In this document: positions 38,416 to 50,730 of the stretch, piece by piece
Layout: every line of letters begins with the position of its first letter
Numbering within the stretch: the first letter of the stretch is position 1
NCBI GenBank assembly: GCA_001931875.2
Contig: MSJH02000663.1
Span: 34,861 to 98,860 of the forward strand
Direction: 5' to 3'
DNA from: Byssochlamys sp. IMV 00236
Lineage: Eukaryota > Ascomycota > Eurotiomycetes > Eurotiales > Thermoascaceae
DNA: 64,000 nt
Notes under the pieces: generated by a model
Told to the model about the DNA's origin: nothing
What the model saw: only the letters and a program-made list of their open reading frames with translations
Databases searched by the model: none
Translations under genes and position numbers: made by a program

Positions 38416-39687
38416 ATGTCGCAAGTCAAACAGGAGCCGGGCTCGACGCCGTTCATCAAGCCCGACCCCGACTCAAAGGAGACGTCGCTCGGTGCTATGT
38501 CGGATGATGACCTTTACGAAGATGCCGGAGATCTTGATTTTTCAAACGCAGCCCAGGACGTCTGGTTGACGCGCATTCCGAAATCGCTGTGGGAACATTG
38601 GGCGCATCTGGACGATGATGAAGAGATACAGATCGGTACAGTCAGGGTGGAGGGAAGACCGGAAGATACCAAGAGAGTAGGTTTTCAGATTTGAAATTTC
38701 TCTCGAGTAATTCCGGCTGATAACAATTAGATCAGTCTGCGACTTTTCGATCGACCGGATAACAAAGATGTCCCCAAGGACTACATCTTAAAGCGCCAGA
38801 ACGTGACAGGCGAAAATACCTCCTACGCGGTACAGAACGGTTACGTATTCACAGAAAAAGATCTTCCTGGATATGAAAATCGAGTCAATCTTGTTTTTGG
38901 CGAGGCGCGCTCTGCTCTCTACGAGGCGATGAAGCGAGAGGCTCGGAGGAAGGATCGCAAGAGGAGATGGGAGCCCTACGTGCGAAAGACGATACCAAGT
39001 GCGTGTTCATGTCCTCAAGCATTTCGTTTCTTGGGTTATTGCTCACACTTCTATAGAGCAGACAGCTCTCGTCGGAAAGGTCCGAGACGAGTTCAACTGT
39101 ATGCCGGTGGAGAACGAAGAATTCCAGAAGATTACCGAGGAACAAGCCTTCAAGATCTTCAAACCCAAGGAGAAGGTCAGGTTTATAGACAAGGTCTCGG
39201 GCAAGATGCTCCGCGCTGGCAACGTCCTACCCGGAGAAAAGAGCGCCTTTGTGGTCAGTATTCTCGTGTCATATCTTCTTCGATACTTCTTTTCATTATT
39301 GACTCCAAGCAGCAAGCGACAAAGCCCACCAAGCCTCGGCCGCAGGAAAACAAGACGACTCGTATGCCGCAGAACGAGTTGCTGGATCTCATCTTCCAAT
39401 GTTTCCGGGAACACAAATACTGGCCTTTTAGCGCGCTGAAGGCAAGGCTCAATCAGCCTGAAACATACATCAAACAGACACTGGAAATGGTGGCACATCT
39501 GGTCCGATCCGGTGACTTCGCAATGACCTGGGAACTCAAGCCGGAAGCCAAGGAAAGCAGCTACGCTATGGCATATCAGAACGCAAAGGAGGAACTCCCA
39601 CCAGACCCAGGGTACGGTATGGACGAAGAAGAAGATGGTGGGGCCGGTTCAGAGAACGAGGATGTCCAATTCGAGAGCGTAGTTTAG
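38416..39687 (+). CDS. tfg2: Transcription initiation factor TFIIF beta subunit (RAP30/Tfg2)
   Basis: General RNA polymerase II initiation factor, nuclear. Four exons: 38416..38676, 38731..38998, 39057..39253, 39313..39687, giving 366 aa. Near the N-terminus is the dimerisation region (DVWLTRIPKSLWEHWAHL, GTVRVEGRPEDTKR, ISLRLFDRP). In the middle is the conserved QTALVGKVRDEFNC, which pairs with KIFKPKEKVRFID. The C-terminal winged helix is PQNELLDLIFQCFREHKYW to SGDFAMTWELKPEA, followed by an acidic tail. The exon 3/4 acceptor could be 39310 or 39313; both keep frame, differing by one Gln. ATG 38416 (MSQVKQEPGS) is preferred over the longer open frame because the upstream stretch is Arg/Ala-rich and unlike the family. 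Confidence 0.96.
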
Positions 39688-40070
39688 ACGGATCGCAACT
39701 GCTCTACATGCTTGTAATTTTGGGTGATGGCGTCATATGGCACCAACGGAATGGTCTACAAGAGGAGTCTGGGACTTTGTCTATTTAAGAATATATCTCT
39801 GATATTACAAAGATGTGAACTATTCACTATATCACCCTCAATAGCCAGTAATGATGTATTGATATGCTACTTCTTAACAGCTGATGGACGGTTCATTGTA
39901 GTCACGTGACTGTTTCACGACGTTAAGCGCCACAACACCGTGACGGCTGGCAGCTCACTTGATCCTTAAATCGCCGAGTTCATATCGTGGCGATACCCAA
40001 CAATACAATCCATAAAACCCTCTCCTCTGTCAGCTAACATCGCTCATTCAGGGTTGACAGTCAGGTAGAT
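39688..40070. other. Short intergenic region
   Basis: 3' flank of TFIIF beta and promoter of the CCCH gene, 383 nt. Nothing recognised. Confidence 0.5.
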
Positions 40071-41660
40071 ATGACAGAAGAGCAGGATCTCCTTGCCAAG
40101 ATCGGTCAGCTTGCTGGTAAGTGCGATATGTACAAAACGACAGTTATTGTCAGGCCACTGACCCCGCCCAGGCCAGATCAATCAGCATAAAAACCAAGCA
40201 GCGCAGAAACCGCGTCCTTACAACACTGCTCCTTATCCTTCTCATAGTTCTCGGTATAACCCAGGCTGGGCGCCATACCGTGGCAGACCGCCTGCGCGAC
40301 GTCATGTAACCCCTCACCGCAATCGCACCCTCGTTCTCAACAATGGTGGCAAGGCAAGTTCAGAAGCTGGCTCTGCTGGCTCCTCCGGTGCGAGCGGCGA
40401 TGGAAGTGAGGTAAAGCATGCTGCCTCAAATGGCTGGGTAGCGAAACGCGATCGTCATATGCAGTTGATCAACTCTGCTATTTATGATAAGGAGGCACAG
40501 GCGAGGACAAAGGCTATTGAGCAGAGCCGCAAGCTCAAGGCAGAGAAGCGAACCAAAGTTGAAGAAGCAAAGGTTCTTAACTACGCGCAGGGTGCTGGGA
40601 GACAGTATCCAAGTGCGGTACCAGCTCACACTCCTGCGACTGCACCACGTTCAACAGTTTATCAGATCCTCGTCAACGATATACCATTCCAGGTTGCCCG
40701 AGGTGGCAGCAAACTGATCAGATTATCCAGTGCGGCTACCGTCCCCAATCGATCAAACCAGAGGGCTCGCTTACCTGTAGTAGATGACCCCGCGAGCGCA
40801 AATTCCACACCGAAGAGAGTCACGGTCGGTGGAGTTCCTTTCGTTCGCAGCAAAAACGGAAACCTCCACCGTCTAGGTGCTGTCGCTTCGAAGAAGTACG
40901 TCTCTAGTGAAATCTCCCGCGAATTTCAGCTGACACAGACAGGAAACCTTCTGAGATCAAGAAAAAGAATGAACTCTGCAAGAGATTCACGTCGACGGGT
41001 ACCCGCCTCTCTCCGATTTGAGCGTTTGATACTTGGATATTCGTTGATTTCCGGTTAGCTCGATGAATGCTGACATCTATTTTTCTTCCTACAGGTACTT
41101 GTTATAAGGGACCGTCGTGTCTCTATGTCCATGATCCAAACAAGGTTGCTATCTGCAAGGAGTTCCTCCAGACTGGTAAATGCGGCGCTGGGTCCATGTG
41201 TGATCTGTCCCATGAACCATCACCCAATAGATCCCCTGCCTGTATGCACTTCCTTAGAGGGCGCTGCTCCAACCCGGACTGTCGTTACTCCCATGTTAGG
41301 GTAACACCTGGTGCCCCTGTTTGTCGAGAATTTGCAACCCTTGGCTATTGCGAGAGAGGTGCCGAATGCGACCAGAGGCATGTCCACGAGTGCCCTGATT
41401 ACGCCAACACGGGGGCTTGCCATAAAAAGCGCTGCACGTTGCCACATGTTGACAGGGCAGGCCAGATTCGAAAGAACGCTGCTAACAAGGCAGATACCCT
41501 CGCTGACAGTGAGGCCGATCTCTCCAGCGAAGAGGAGGAATACGAAGAGATCGACTCGGATGATGTCGACTCTGACGAGCTCGATGAAGGTCCGGAGATG
41601 ATAGAGCCTGGCGTCGACAGTGGCGAGATCGCTCAGCAACAGGATTTCGTCCAGTTTTGA
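40071..41660 (+). CDS. CCCH zinc-finger RNA-binding protein (five fingers, ZC3H3-like)
   Basis: Four exons: 40071..40116, 40172..40895, 40943..40998, 41095..41660, giving 463 aa. The N-terminal ~255 residues are basic and mostly disordered, with a short coiled stretch (EAQARTKAIEQSRKLKAEKR) and repeated P-F-(Q/V)-R-type VNDIPFQVARGGSKLIRL / VGGVPFVRSKNGNLHRL motifs. Five tandem CCCH fingers then follow, starting at CKRFTSTGTCYKG (split by intron 3), CKEFLQTGKCGAG, CMHFLRGRCSNPDC, CREFATLGYCERG and CPDYANTGACHKKRC. Spacings are C-x7-8-C-x4-5-C-x3-H in all five. The tail is strongly acidic. This finger number and layout matches human ZC3H3 (mRNA export and polyadenylation) more than CPSF30, which is an inference from layout. 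ATG 40071 starts MTEEQDLLAKIGQLAG. Confidence 0.92.
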
Positions 41661-44600
41661 GCGCTCCTCTTATTACTGACTCTAGTTGCATAGGCATTGT
41701 AGTCGAGACCCTGCTCAAGTAGCTAGAGGATCTCAGATTTACGCGGGCATCATTGCCTGGCTGTGAATATATTCTCATTTCAGAAAGATATTCAGTTTTG
41801 GCGTCGGGGACACGGGGCTTTCAACGAGAATAGCGATTGGTGATTCTGTCTTATTTTCCTCAACGCGCCATCCTGTGGATGGAGAGAAGTTTTACGTGTT
41901 CTCAATTTTACGGATATCCAACTTTGGTTTTCTTCAGATGAGGCAAAAGTGAGCTGGGAAAAGAGAAAGGGAAAAGGAAAAAGAAAAGAGAAAGAAGCAA
42001 CGATTAGGTTTAACGCTCACAATACCTGCCAATCCAGTTCGACCTGGAGTGACGGTTTGTAATTTGAATTATTCTTAACATCTCCTGGTCAATGCATAAT
42101 ACATTTGACGTTTTTCATTTGATACTTTTCATTATTACTATACTTGTTCTCTCAAGTCAAGTGCGTATAACTCGGACCCCGTAACTTCTGTTGCTCATGA
42201 TGCCCAAGCCCAAGCGCTGGCTCCATAAAACACATTCGGCCCCTTTGGTCAACATACTCAGTTGCGGCCTATTAGTATGCTACACGTCCCCCAGTGTATC
42301 AGGAATTGCTCGAATTGAAAGTAGAAACGCAATTACCCCTTGCCACCTCCCAGCTCCCAATACTATTATTCACCAAAAGCTCCCTAAACTCATAAATGTT
42401 CTGTTTAACTCCCTCATCGAAGGACCATTCTTTTAGATCAGCCAATATGGAACCGTACCACTAGGTGGGTTTCCAATGTTTTGATTTATCCCGATATGAC
42501 AGGTAATATCTCCGTAGGCTTCTTATTTTAGGATATCTGCGTTATTGGACGCATGTAGGTTTATTTGAAATAGACTCGTCTATGTAACTAGAGTAGGTTG
42601 AGGGTAGAGCGTTATGTCATAGGATATATATTTATACGGACCGAGGGAGAAGGAGGGAAGAACGCAGGAAGCATGATGGATTTCTATCTAACTGACTAAC
42701 TATACTTCATCAGGGGTATGTTAGCCACATTGTTTATGTTCATGTTTACGTTCATGTCTCTGTTTGCGCGGTGATGAGTCAATTGTGTAGATACTGGGGG
42801 TTGAGGTGGTTATAGCTATAGTACGAGGTAGAAGGTATTTAGTTATCGATTATTCATATATGGTGTCAGCATGGTCGTGCGAGGTCTACTATATAAATAT
42901 CAATGAGGAGGGAAAATAATGGAGATAATTTCGTCAATGTCAAAGATATAGATTGATTTGAAAGAATTGGCCTCTCCAAGACTGGTTACAAGTGCCAATG
43001 CCAATATTTAGTCGATGGACAAGAGGATGAACTTCTTCCTAGATAGTCAGAAAATCAACAACAATAATGACAAAAAAACCCTCCTACCAAGTTCGTCAAC
43101 ATTCAGACGAAAAAGTTCCCCATCTTACCCCTGAAAACCCTGGGGCAGGCGGTCCCTCCCGGACAGCTTCCAGCAGCTAGTTTACCAGGAGCTCTGTTGT
43201 GAGTCATAACTTCGATCTCGATATTGCTGCCCACCGGCCGAGACAACGATCTGCACCTAAAGGTTAGTTTTACCTGCTCACGGACGCAACTCCGCGGCTA
43301 TTGGTGAGAGGTTATCATGTACGATGCGTAAGTACCCACGTAGATCAATGTGAAAGCACTTGGCCTGATTAGGAAACTTGTAGACAATGCCAATGCCGGG
43401 ATCTAAACCGAGAGAAGTATGTCCGGGTGTCATTCATGCATATTATTGTCGTCGAGTACATTGTTAGGTACAATCTTATTATTATTGTTTTGTTTTGTTT
43501 TTTGTTTTTTCCCGCGGCTTGATTATCTTCTAGGAGACGATCAAATTAAACCACTCCTAATTTTAGAGGGAACTCACTGGAAATTTCAGGATTGTCCCGA
43601 TCGGCATTGTTACGGCAAGAAAAAGCTAAATGAGAAGAGGGAAAAGAAGAAAAAAGAAAGAAAAACAGGATAAATAAGTCCACTCACCGCAAAAGATCTC
43701 GTTTTTGTCTGCGTCATATTATGGAAGAAACGGGTTTCCTTCCTAATGGCAGCATTGGTCTTTCAAGGAATCTTCCATTGGCGCGCTCTCTCTCTCTCCT
43801 TCTCCCAAGATCAGCAATTCCTTACGCTTCATTGCTGTGCCTTTCGCTAGCGGTTACAGTCCGGCATTGGAGCCTCAACCTGCGTCCCCAAGTCCTCCCG
43901 ATTTCTGGTAACTAGATGACTGTCGGGCAACAACCTCAGAGAGAAGGACGGAGCATAATACGGGCTGAGGCAAAGATCTCGAGACGGACGAACTCTAAAA
44001 CAGCAATTTTCCTCTACGTTGCGTGGGCGCCGCGCATGCGGGCGCATGGCGGTGTTAGCTCGAGAGCTGGTGTAGAGAAGGCGGCATGAATATTCTGTTG
44101 CGTGCGTAGGAGAATCTATCCAGCTTGCGAGTCCACAGGTTCATCCTATCCAGGCCGGTTAGGGAAAGAGAAGAGGGTCAAAAACACAGTCTAAGGATGC
44201 CCACTTGGTTCCCGCGCGGGTCAGTACTAAGTATGGAGTTTTTCGCTTTGCCTGCAAGTCGACGCCGGTGCTGTGGTCATTCTTATTATTGACTTTTGAT
44301 GGGTGCGAGCACTAAGTAGATAATCTGTGGTCATCTGTGGTCAGAATGGTCATCGTCGTGCGGCAGTAAGTATAATTGGACCAAACCACCATCTACACCG
44401 CCAGAGTCCAAGTGAAGAGGCACGGCCGACCTGTTTCCCAGCCATCTTCGCCACTGTGGAGTTTCGAAGCAGAAAGAGCCATCTGATGTTTTTTTGTCTC
44501 AGGTTATCTTTTCACGTGCGCTCATGGGTCTTTTGCTAGGTGCATCTTTAACGCGTGAGGCGAGAAGACCGTTCAACGCATGGACATGTTTCCTGTTTAT

Positions 44601-47600
44601 GCGATGGGCCACCCGCGGTGGTTGTTTCAGGATAAGGATTTGCATCCGATTCGCAGGCGGCTTGTTTACATCGAGTACACTTTAGGGTTGTCCTCGAAGT
44701 GCGTGCTCTTTGCGTAGGTAATACTGTATGACAGTATGTACATACAATAATACGTCCTGGCCTCAGCGTCCTCTCTGGGCCGGAGAAATACCGGTCCCCC
44801 AAGGCTCTATTGGAGTAACGTGGCAGAGCATTCAGGTACGAAATCGTTCCAGTAAACAACTGCATTCTCTCGGACGACTCTTCTCTCCGAGCATCATTGA
44901 GAGCGTGAGGTATGAGTCACAGCAAGGCACCGTCGTTCATTGGCTGCTTCTGGAGGGAATTGCGACTTCTGATGTACTGCTACTTGGGGCCATAGACGAG
45001 GCTACCTGAGTCCCCAGGCATGTTAGAGCGTCAGATGCATGTACCGACCTCGTGGTTATGATGTAGAGGTGCAGTTCCCTCCAGATCTGGGCTCCCAGAT
45101 GCTACGTCGGAGCTATCCGTTTCAATGATGACCGCCTCACATACAATGAAAGAGCCATCACTGAGACAATTCATCCCAGCCGTAGCCTCCGCATCTCCAG
45201 GAAAGGTACAATGCTTCATCTGAAACAGGTACTACTCCAATGAAGACCGTGCGGTTGTCGAGTTCGGCCGATCTGTCTCCTGATCAGCGTTCATCGAGCT
45301 CGATCATTCTTCCCAGAGGTTCATGCATGTCCGGAGATATTGTGCGGATTGTAAGCAATAGTACACGTCAATTGCTCTTTGGGAATAGGGCAGTTGCTGT
45401 GCGTAATCCACCTACTATGAGAGCGGATATTGCAGATAGGATGGTGTGACAGCCTCGCTCTGTATGGCTCCAAGCAATCCAGGGACACATGGTAGATTGT
45501 CTGTGTCTCCTATCTTGTAGGCGCACATGCCGCGAGCATCGAGAACAAAAAGTCAAAGCTTTTCTTAGTATGGTCTTTGCTGCTAATTCGCATACTAGTC
45601 AGGAAAGGCGGGGTGGACAGATACCTGGGGAATGTCGCGGGCTGACGCCGTTAGACTTGGCCACAGGCCATTCGATACCCTACAGTTGGCGTGCCTTTCC
45701 GAAAGTGTAGTCTGCTCATTAGATGTCGTTCTTCGATACCAGACGGAGTCTCCTCCACGTTGGGACACAGGCACCACCGCATCAATGGGTTTCATCTCGT
45801 TCTCCGTGCTAGGAACAGCATGAGTATGAAGTTAATCTGAACAGCACAGCAGGACCGGCTGTTTCACAGTGATCGTGATGCGACCTGGGGGATCCAGAAG
45901 TAGCTCGTGGTGAGGACCTGATACTGAGCTTCGTGGAAGATCGAAATCGGACAGCAGACATCACGCCGCAAATCTACCCTTCCACGTATACCAGCTGGTG
46001 AGGAGATACAGATACAGTTCCATAGCGATGGCACACAGTTTCAGTATTCTCATCCATCCCGTGCAATGCTCTCGATCGCTATTTTGGAAACGTCCTTCTA
46101 GACGAAGTTTGACATATTGTCATCTTATGGAGGTGGACCATTATCACCCGCAGGATCTGCACATCCATGTCTCGATGACAGTCGAGGTCAAAATCAATGG
46201 ATGCGTGGTGGGCGTCCAGAGGCATCCCAGAATATGCTATCTTCGGTAGAACTGCCTGGTCCACCACACTGTTGATCGGGCCGGCCTGCTTCTCCCTTCG
46301 AGCAAATGAGGCTCAAGGCCATTGTAGGATCCGCACGCGTTGACGGAAGCAGCATCGACCGTTACCCGATTGGAAGAGCTCACTGAAGAGAAGCTAGTCG
46401 CTGCTTAGAGTGAGCAAGTGAGTCTGTGTCTAGAAGGTGAGCAGGTACTGAGGCCCGAAATGGTGCCTTGGGAGAGGAGCATAGATGCCTTGAACGAGGT
46501 GCCAGTGCCTTGTTGAAAGAAAGGCCTTCTCAGAGACATTCCAGGCGGGACTAAACTACTGGGTATGGGAGAAACTGGCCTGTCCATCATCAAGCTCCGT
46601 TCATCGCCAATGAAAATCATCGGGTCTAAAAGCTTCGTCTGCCTTTCTCTGGCCATTCTCGATCGTCACTCGAGTATCTGAACGTTCTCCTAGTCTGTGC
46701 TCTGCGTGCGTCCTGCTTCTGCATTCCGCTACTGCTCATGCCAGTGCTTCTGTGCCTGTCTTCCCCCCCTGCGGTTCCATGGATGATGGACCATGGTTAG
46801 CATCTCTATCTTCTAACGCTTCCAGGTAAAGCAGACAGCCAACATAGAACCCTGACTCGCTCCCGTGGATCATCTCCCCGCGGGCCGGCCCATGACTATC
46901 ATAGCCCCAACGACGTCGATGCCACCTGGGAATCGTCGACGATGAGGGGGAGGGGCTGACAGATACGATACCAGCGCTACTGTTCCCCTCTGGCTGTATC
47001 GGTATCGCTTTCGTCTGTTTACCGTGTCCGTGTCCTTGCCCGTCCTATCTACTCTTCTTTCCACGTCGAGGCCGCTCACGGTGTCGCTAGCTGATTGCAG
47101 GCTTGCGCCCTTCTGAAACCGCGTATCAGATGGCCCGATGAGCCCGTTGAGCCCACGCTAGACTGCTCTTTATTCGTCCCAATAGCAGGTCGGGAGTTGA
47201 ACCTGATACACACGAGTATGCGACAGAATGGGCCGCGACAGACGGGACTCCAGTACAACCAGCTTTGTTTTGGGCAAGCCAAAACCCGCTGGACTTTGTG
47301 CCATTACACCTCCCTTTACGGGAGAGGGAGAGGTCACACTGGCTTCCCCGTTGGATGAATGACCGTCAAGAGGTCCGTATGATCGCTAGCCCTAGTTCAG
47401 GGTTCAAGACGGCCCCGGATCGTTCCTTTACCGTACCGTCCAGTACCTCTAGGCGAATCGACGGCGTCAGACCCTAGAGGGAGATCATGGGCCCTGGCGG
47501 AATGTCAGTGCGTGCGCCGGCCTGCTTGGGCATCGTCCACCAGACCCTGAATCTGGTCTAAGCGGGTATAGCGGCTGCTACTGGCAAAGAAACAAACTGA

Positions 47601-48740
47601 GATGAGTTGATCATTCGATCCCTCCGTTTATGATACGCCTCTCTCGCAGACATTCCGGACAGCTCTCATTACCACGGATCGTGGGTCGCTATCGCAAGAG
47701 TGTGTATGTATCTACAGTGCGAAGTGGCTGGGACGCCAAGAGCAAACGGTCTCTTCTATCCTACGGCAACGCCATAGATATGGGTAATCATAATGAAACA
47801 AACAGCAGAAACGTCCTAAAGCGAGTGGTACCCGCTGGTTCGTGACCATACCATAGATCTATGTATCTCATGGCGTCGGGGAAGTGCTATCAATAGGGAC
47901 CAATATCACCACGGCCTTTTTCGGGCAGGGGCAGAGAGCGTACGGGACAGTACCAGGCCTCGCCGTCATGACAATGATCGCGAATCACGGCCTCCTGTCG
48001 GTCCTGTCAGAAGGCCAGCCTCAACTGGACTGGGGCTAAGATGGACACCAGAAGCCAAGGGCAAGCAGGACGGCCGGCGGGGACGAAGAGAGAGCGCGAC
48101 GCAGAAACAGAAAAAGCAAAAGCAAACACGATTGGCATAAGTTACTTATTAGTTCGTGGGGCTGTCACTGTTATTGGAGGTCTCGCGCACGCCTCCGGCG
48201 ATTGGCACGGAGAAGAGGCTTCTACTTTATGCTCGTCGTCCAGATGCACGTCTGCCCAAAGGGTCGCAGAGCATCCAATAACTTCAGCCCACCAGCTCGG
48301 AACGCACGAGAAAGCGTCGCCTCGTCTTTTTCTCTCCCGCAGACCGCCGAGCCCTGTAGCGTTCGTCCTGTCAAGAGAGCGAGCGCTGCTATCGCGGCTT
48401 TCCTCTGGTGACTCTGACTCGGCCCGTTTTGTTGCTTCAGATATCAGATATATGTCCCCGTCGAGATCAAGATCCATCGACCCCTTCTCGGTACACAACA
48501 TCCAGCAACCGTTTTTGTGAAGGTCTCTCTATCTAGAGAAGAGACCTCTTGGAACAACTTTCTCCCTGCCACCTCCCTTTCCTCTCCTCAGCGAGGTCCT
48601 TTTTTGTCCCTTCCTCCTATTACTTATTACTCCCGTTCTACCGACCTCCTCCGTTTTTCTCCCCACCCCGCACCGTTTCACACCGCCTCTTTATCTTGCG
48701 CTGCGCCTCTTCTTCTCCATCACGATAAACACAACCCAAC
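41661..48740. other. 7.1 kb gene-free region upstream of the bZIP gene
   Basis: No convincing coding region on either strand. The left third (to about 44200) is AT-rich intergenic-type sequence. From about 44300 to 48500 base composition is nearer that of coding DNA, and many 60-80-codon frames are open on both strands, but none carries a family motif and none could be joined by plausible introns. A purine-rich tract lies at 41940-42000 and 43620-43670. The last 700 nt look like a CT-rich promoter/leader of the bZIP gene, with at least one small upstream ORF. Confidence 0.55.
48452..48520 (+). promoter_or_regulatory. Putative upstream ORF in the bZIP leader
   Basis: ATG followed by 22 codons (MSPSRSRSIDPFSVHNIQQP...) ending in TGA, 220 nt before the bZIP start. 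The intervening sequence is CT-rich and lacks other long frames. If the transcript begins upstream, this uORF could modulate translation, as in other stress-regulated fungal bZIP genes. The transcript start is unknown. Confidence 0.3.
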
Positions 48741-50730
48741 ATGGCAAGATATTCTCAGCAGTCCTTCGACTTCTACAGCCAGTCGCCATCTGCTCTCGAC
48801 TCAAAAGCTGCCTTCTCCGAAGAGGACGAGATGAGCGTGCTCGACGACAAGATCCTCGACTCCACCACTCCCGACATCTCACTCGCTGACCCCCGCCGAA
48901 CATCATATGACCAGGCCTCAGAGACCTTCTCACATCGAGAACCTGTCTGGTCGGATTTCCAAACTGCCTCAAATCCCCAGTCCCGTCAAGACTCCCAAAT
49001 GTCGAATTCTATCTTCGAGACGTCGAACAATCCCTTTGTGCGATTAGACGCCTCGCATCCCGCCCCCAACTATGTACAACAGACCTCATGGCCTCTCACT
49101 CGCGATTCCGGATCATGTACTCCTACCGCCCTGTACGAGCAGTTTCCCCAGGAATTTGATGGCGCTTCGTCCGCTCCCTTCGCCGGCGGCGCCGTCGGTC
49201 CCGTCTCCTCCATCAACTTCCCTCAGATGCAATATCGCCCCGGAACGGCCTTTGGCGCCCCCGGTGCTGTTGCCATGTCCCCTCAGTCCAGCCAGGGCTG
49301 GATGGCCACGACCTCCGATGTCCAGGACCGGTCGCGACCGAACAGGAGTCCTACCTACCGCAATTCTTCTCCCCTGCACGTCCGGCGGGACGGCATCCGG
49401 AAGAAGAACGCCAGATTTGAAATCCCTGCTGAGCGTACGCTGAGCAACATCGATCAATTGATCGGCCAGTCCACCAACGAAGAAGAAATCAAAGAACTCA
49501 AGCAGCAGAAACGCTTGTTGAGGAATCGACAGGCTGCGTATGCTTCCCTGTCCCTATGTCGTCGACTATACTATATTATAGAGAATGATCCGCTGACAGA
49601 TATCATTTAGGCTTGACTCCCGGCAACGCAAGAAGCTCCACACTGAAAAACTGGAAGAGGAGAAGAAACACTTCTCTAATGTTATCAGTGAGCTCGAGGA
49701 AGCTCTGCACAGCATGAAGCTGAGGGAAGCCGAGCTCCTCCGCGAGAAGGGAGAGTGGATGACCGCCCAGCAGCAGATCAACCAGTACATTGAGAACCTG
49801 CACATGGACAAGGACGAACTTATCCGGCAACATACCTTGGAGACGGCCGAGCTCCGCAAGAAGAACAACATCCTCCGCGAGGCTGTTGAGAAACTTGAGA
49901 GCCAGGCTAGAGTCTCCAACCCAACCACCTTCACCAACGAGTTTTCCGACTTCGAGAACCTCACCATGGACAACAGCCCGTGGGAGGACTTCTCCATGGT
50001 CAACAGTCTTTCTCTTGAGACCGAGGCCGTGTCTGCTCCTGAAAACTCTATGGTCGTCGTCTCGAAGCCTGAGAAGGCCTCTGACAAGCCTTCGTCCCAG
50101 GTTGAGTATCCCTTCAGCTGGAATGCTTTCTACATGTGCCTCCTGTTTGGTGCTTTCATCGCCTCGAATAGCTCATCCCTCTCGAACCGTGCCATCCCTC
50201 AGCTCTCCGAGGAGTACCGCGCCGAGTCTGCGAACGTCCTCAAGGCTGTTCTGGCCTCCGCGCCCCCAGAGGTCATGCAGTCCAACAACAACAATGCTGC
50301 GGTTTCGGCATCAGCTACTACTGGTCTCCCTACCACCATCAGTGGTGCGGAGATGGCGCAGATGACTGGCACTGGACCAACCTCGAACCTGGATGAGCTT
50401 CACAACACTCTCGCGATGCCTAGCAAGGAGCAGGAGCACCAACAGGTCTTTGCTCTCAATGCTGATCAATACAATTCCTTGACTACCTTTGAAGACGATG
50501 TTGATTTCAAGCCTCAGCAACCCTCCAACCTGCAACAAGCCCTCGCTGCCATGCGAAGTAACGGGGCCAACAACAGAATGGAGACTAAGGCCACATCTGA
50601 AGTCTACTCGAGGTCACTCCTGTGGGATCGGGTCCCTGAAAAGGTGGTCCGCGACTTCAGGAGAATGGTCAGGGAATGCGGTGCGGGCCCCATCAAAGAG
50701 GAGCAACGGGACGACTTTTGCCAGTCGTGA
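48741..50730 (+). CDS. bZIP transcription factor with a C-terminal hydrophobic segment
   Basis: Two exons, 48741..49537 and 49611..50730 (73-nt intron inside the basic region), give 638 aa. The N-terminal ~240 residues are Ser/Thr/Pro/Gln-rich and probably activating. The basic region KRLLRNRQAALDSRQRKK fits the bZIP signature N-x2-A-A-x2-S-R, and an extended coiled coil follows (HTEKLEEEKKHFSNVI to LRKKNNILREAVEKLE, roughly residues 275-345). Near residues 432-453 is a hydrophobic stretch (FSWNAFYMCLLFGAFIAS), then a Ser/Asn/Gln-rich tail and a C-terminal helix (LWDRVPEKVVRDFRRMVREC). Regulators of the fungal ClrC type have a similar plan, but I do not assign a symbol. The ATG has a long CT-rich leader and a 7 kb gene-free region in front. 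Confidence 0.9.

Noticed and set aside
44548..44865. 105-codon minus ORF with two C-x2-C pairs (CTYC, CTRC)
   Set aside because: Looks like a zinc ribbon at first, but the frame has no other constrained features, no splice extension, and lies in a stretch where similar-length frames are open on both strands.
45000..46660. Chain of 60-80-codon minus frames suggesting a multi-exon gene
   Set aside because: I could not join them through plausible splice sites, and no recognisable domain appears; kept only as part of the gene-free region finding.
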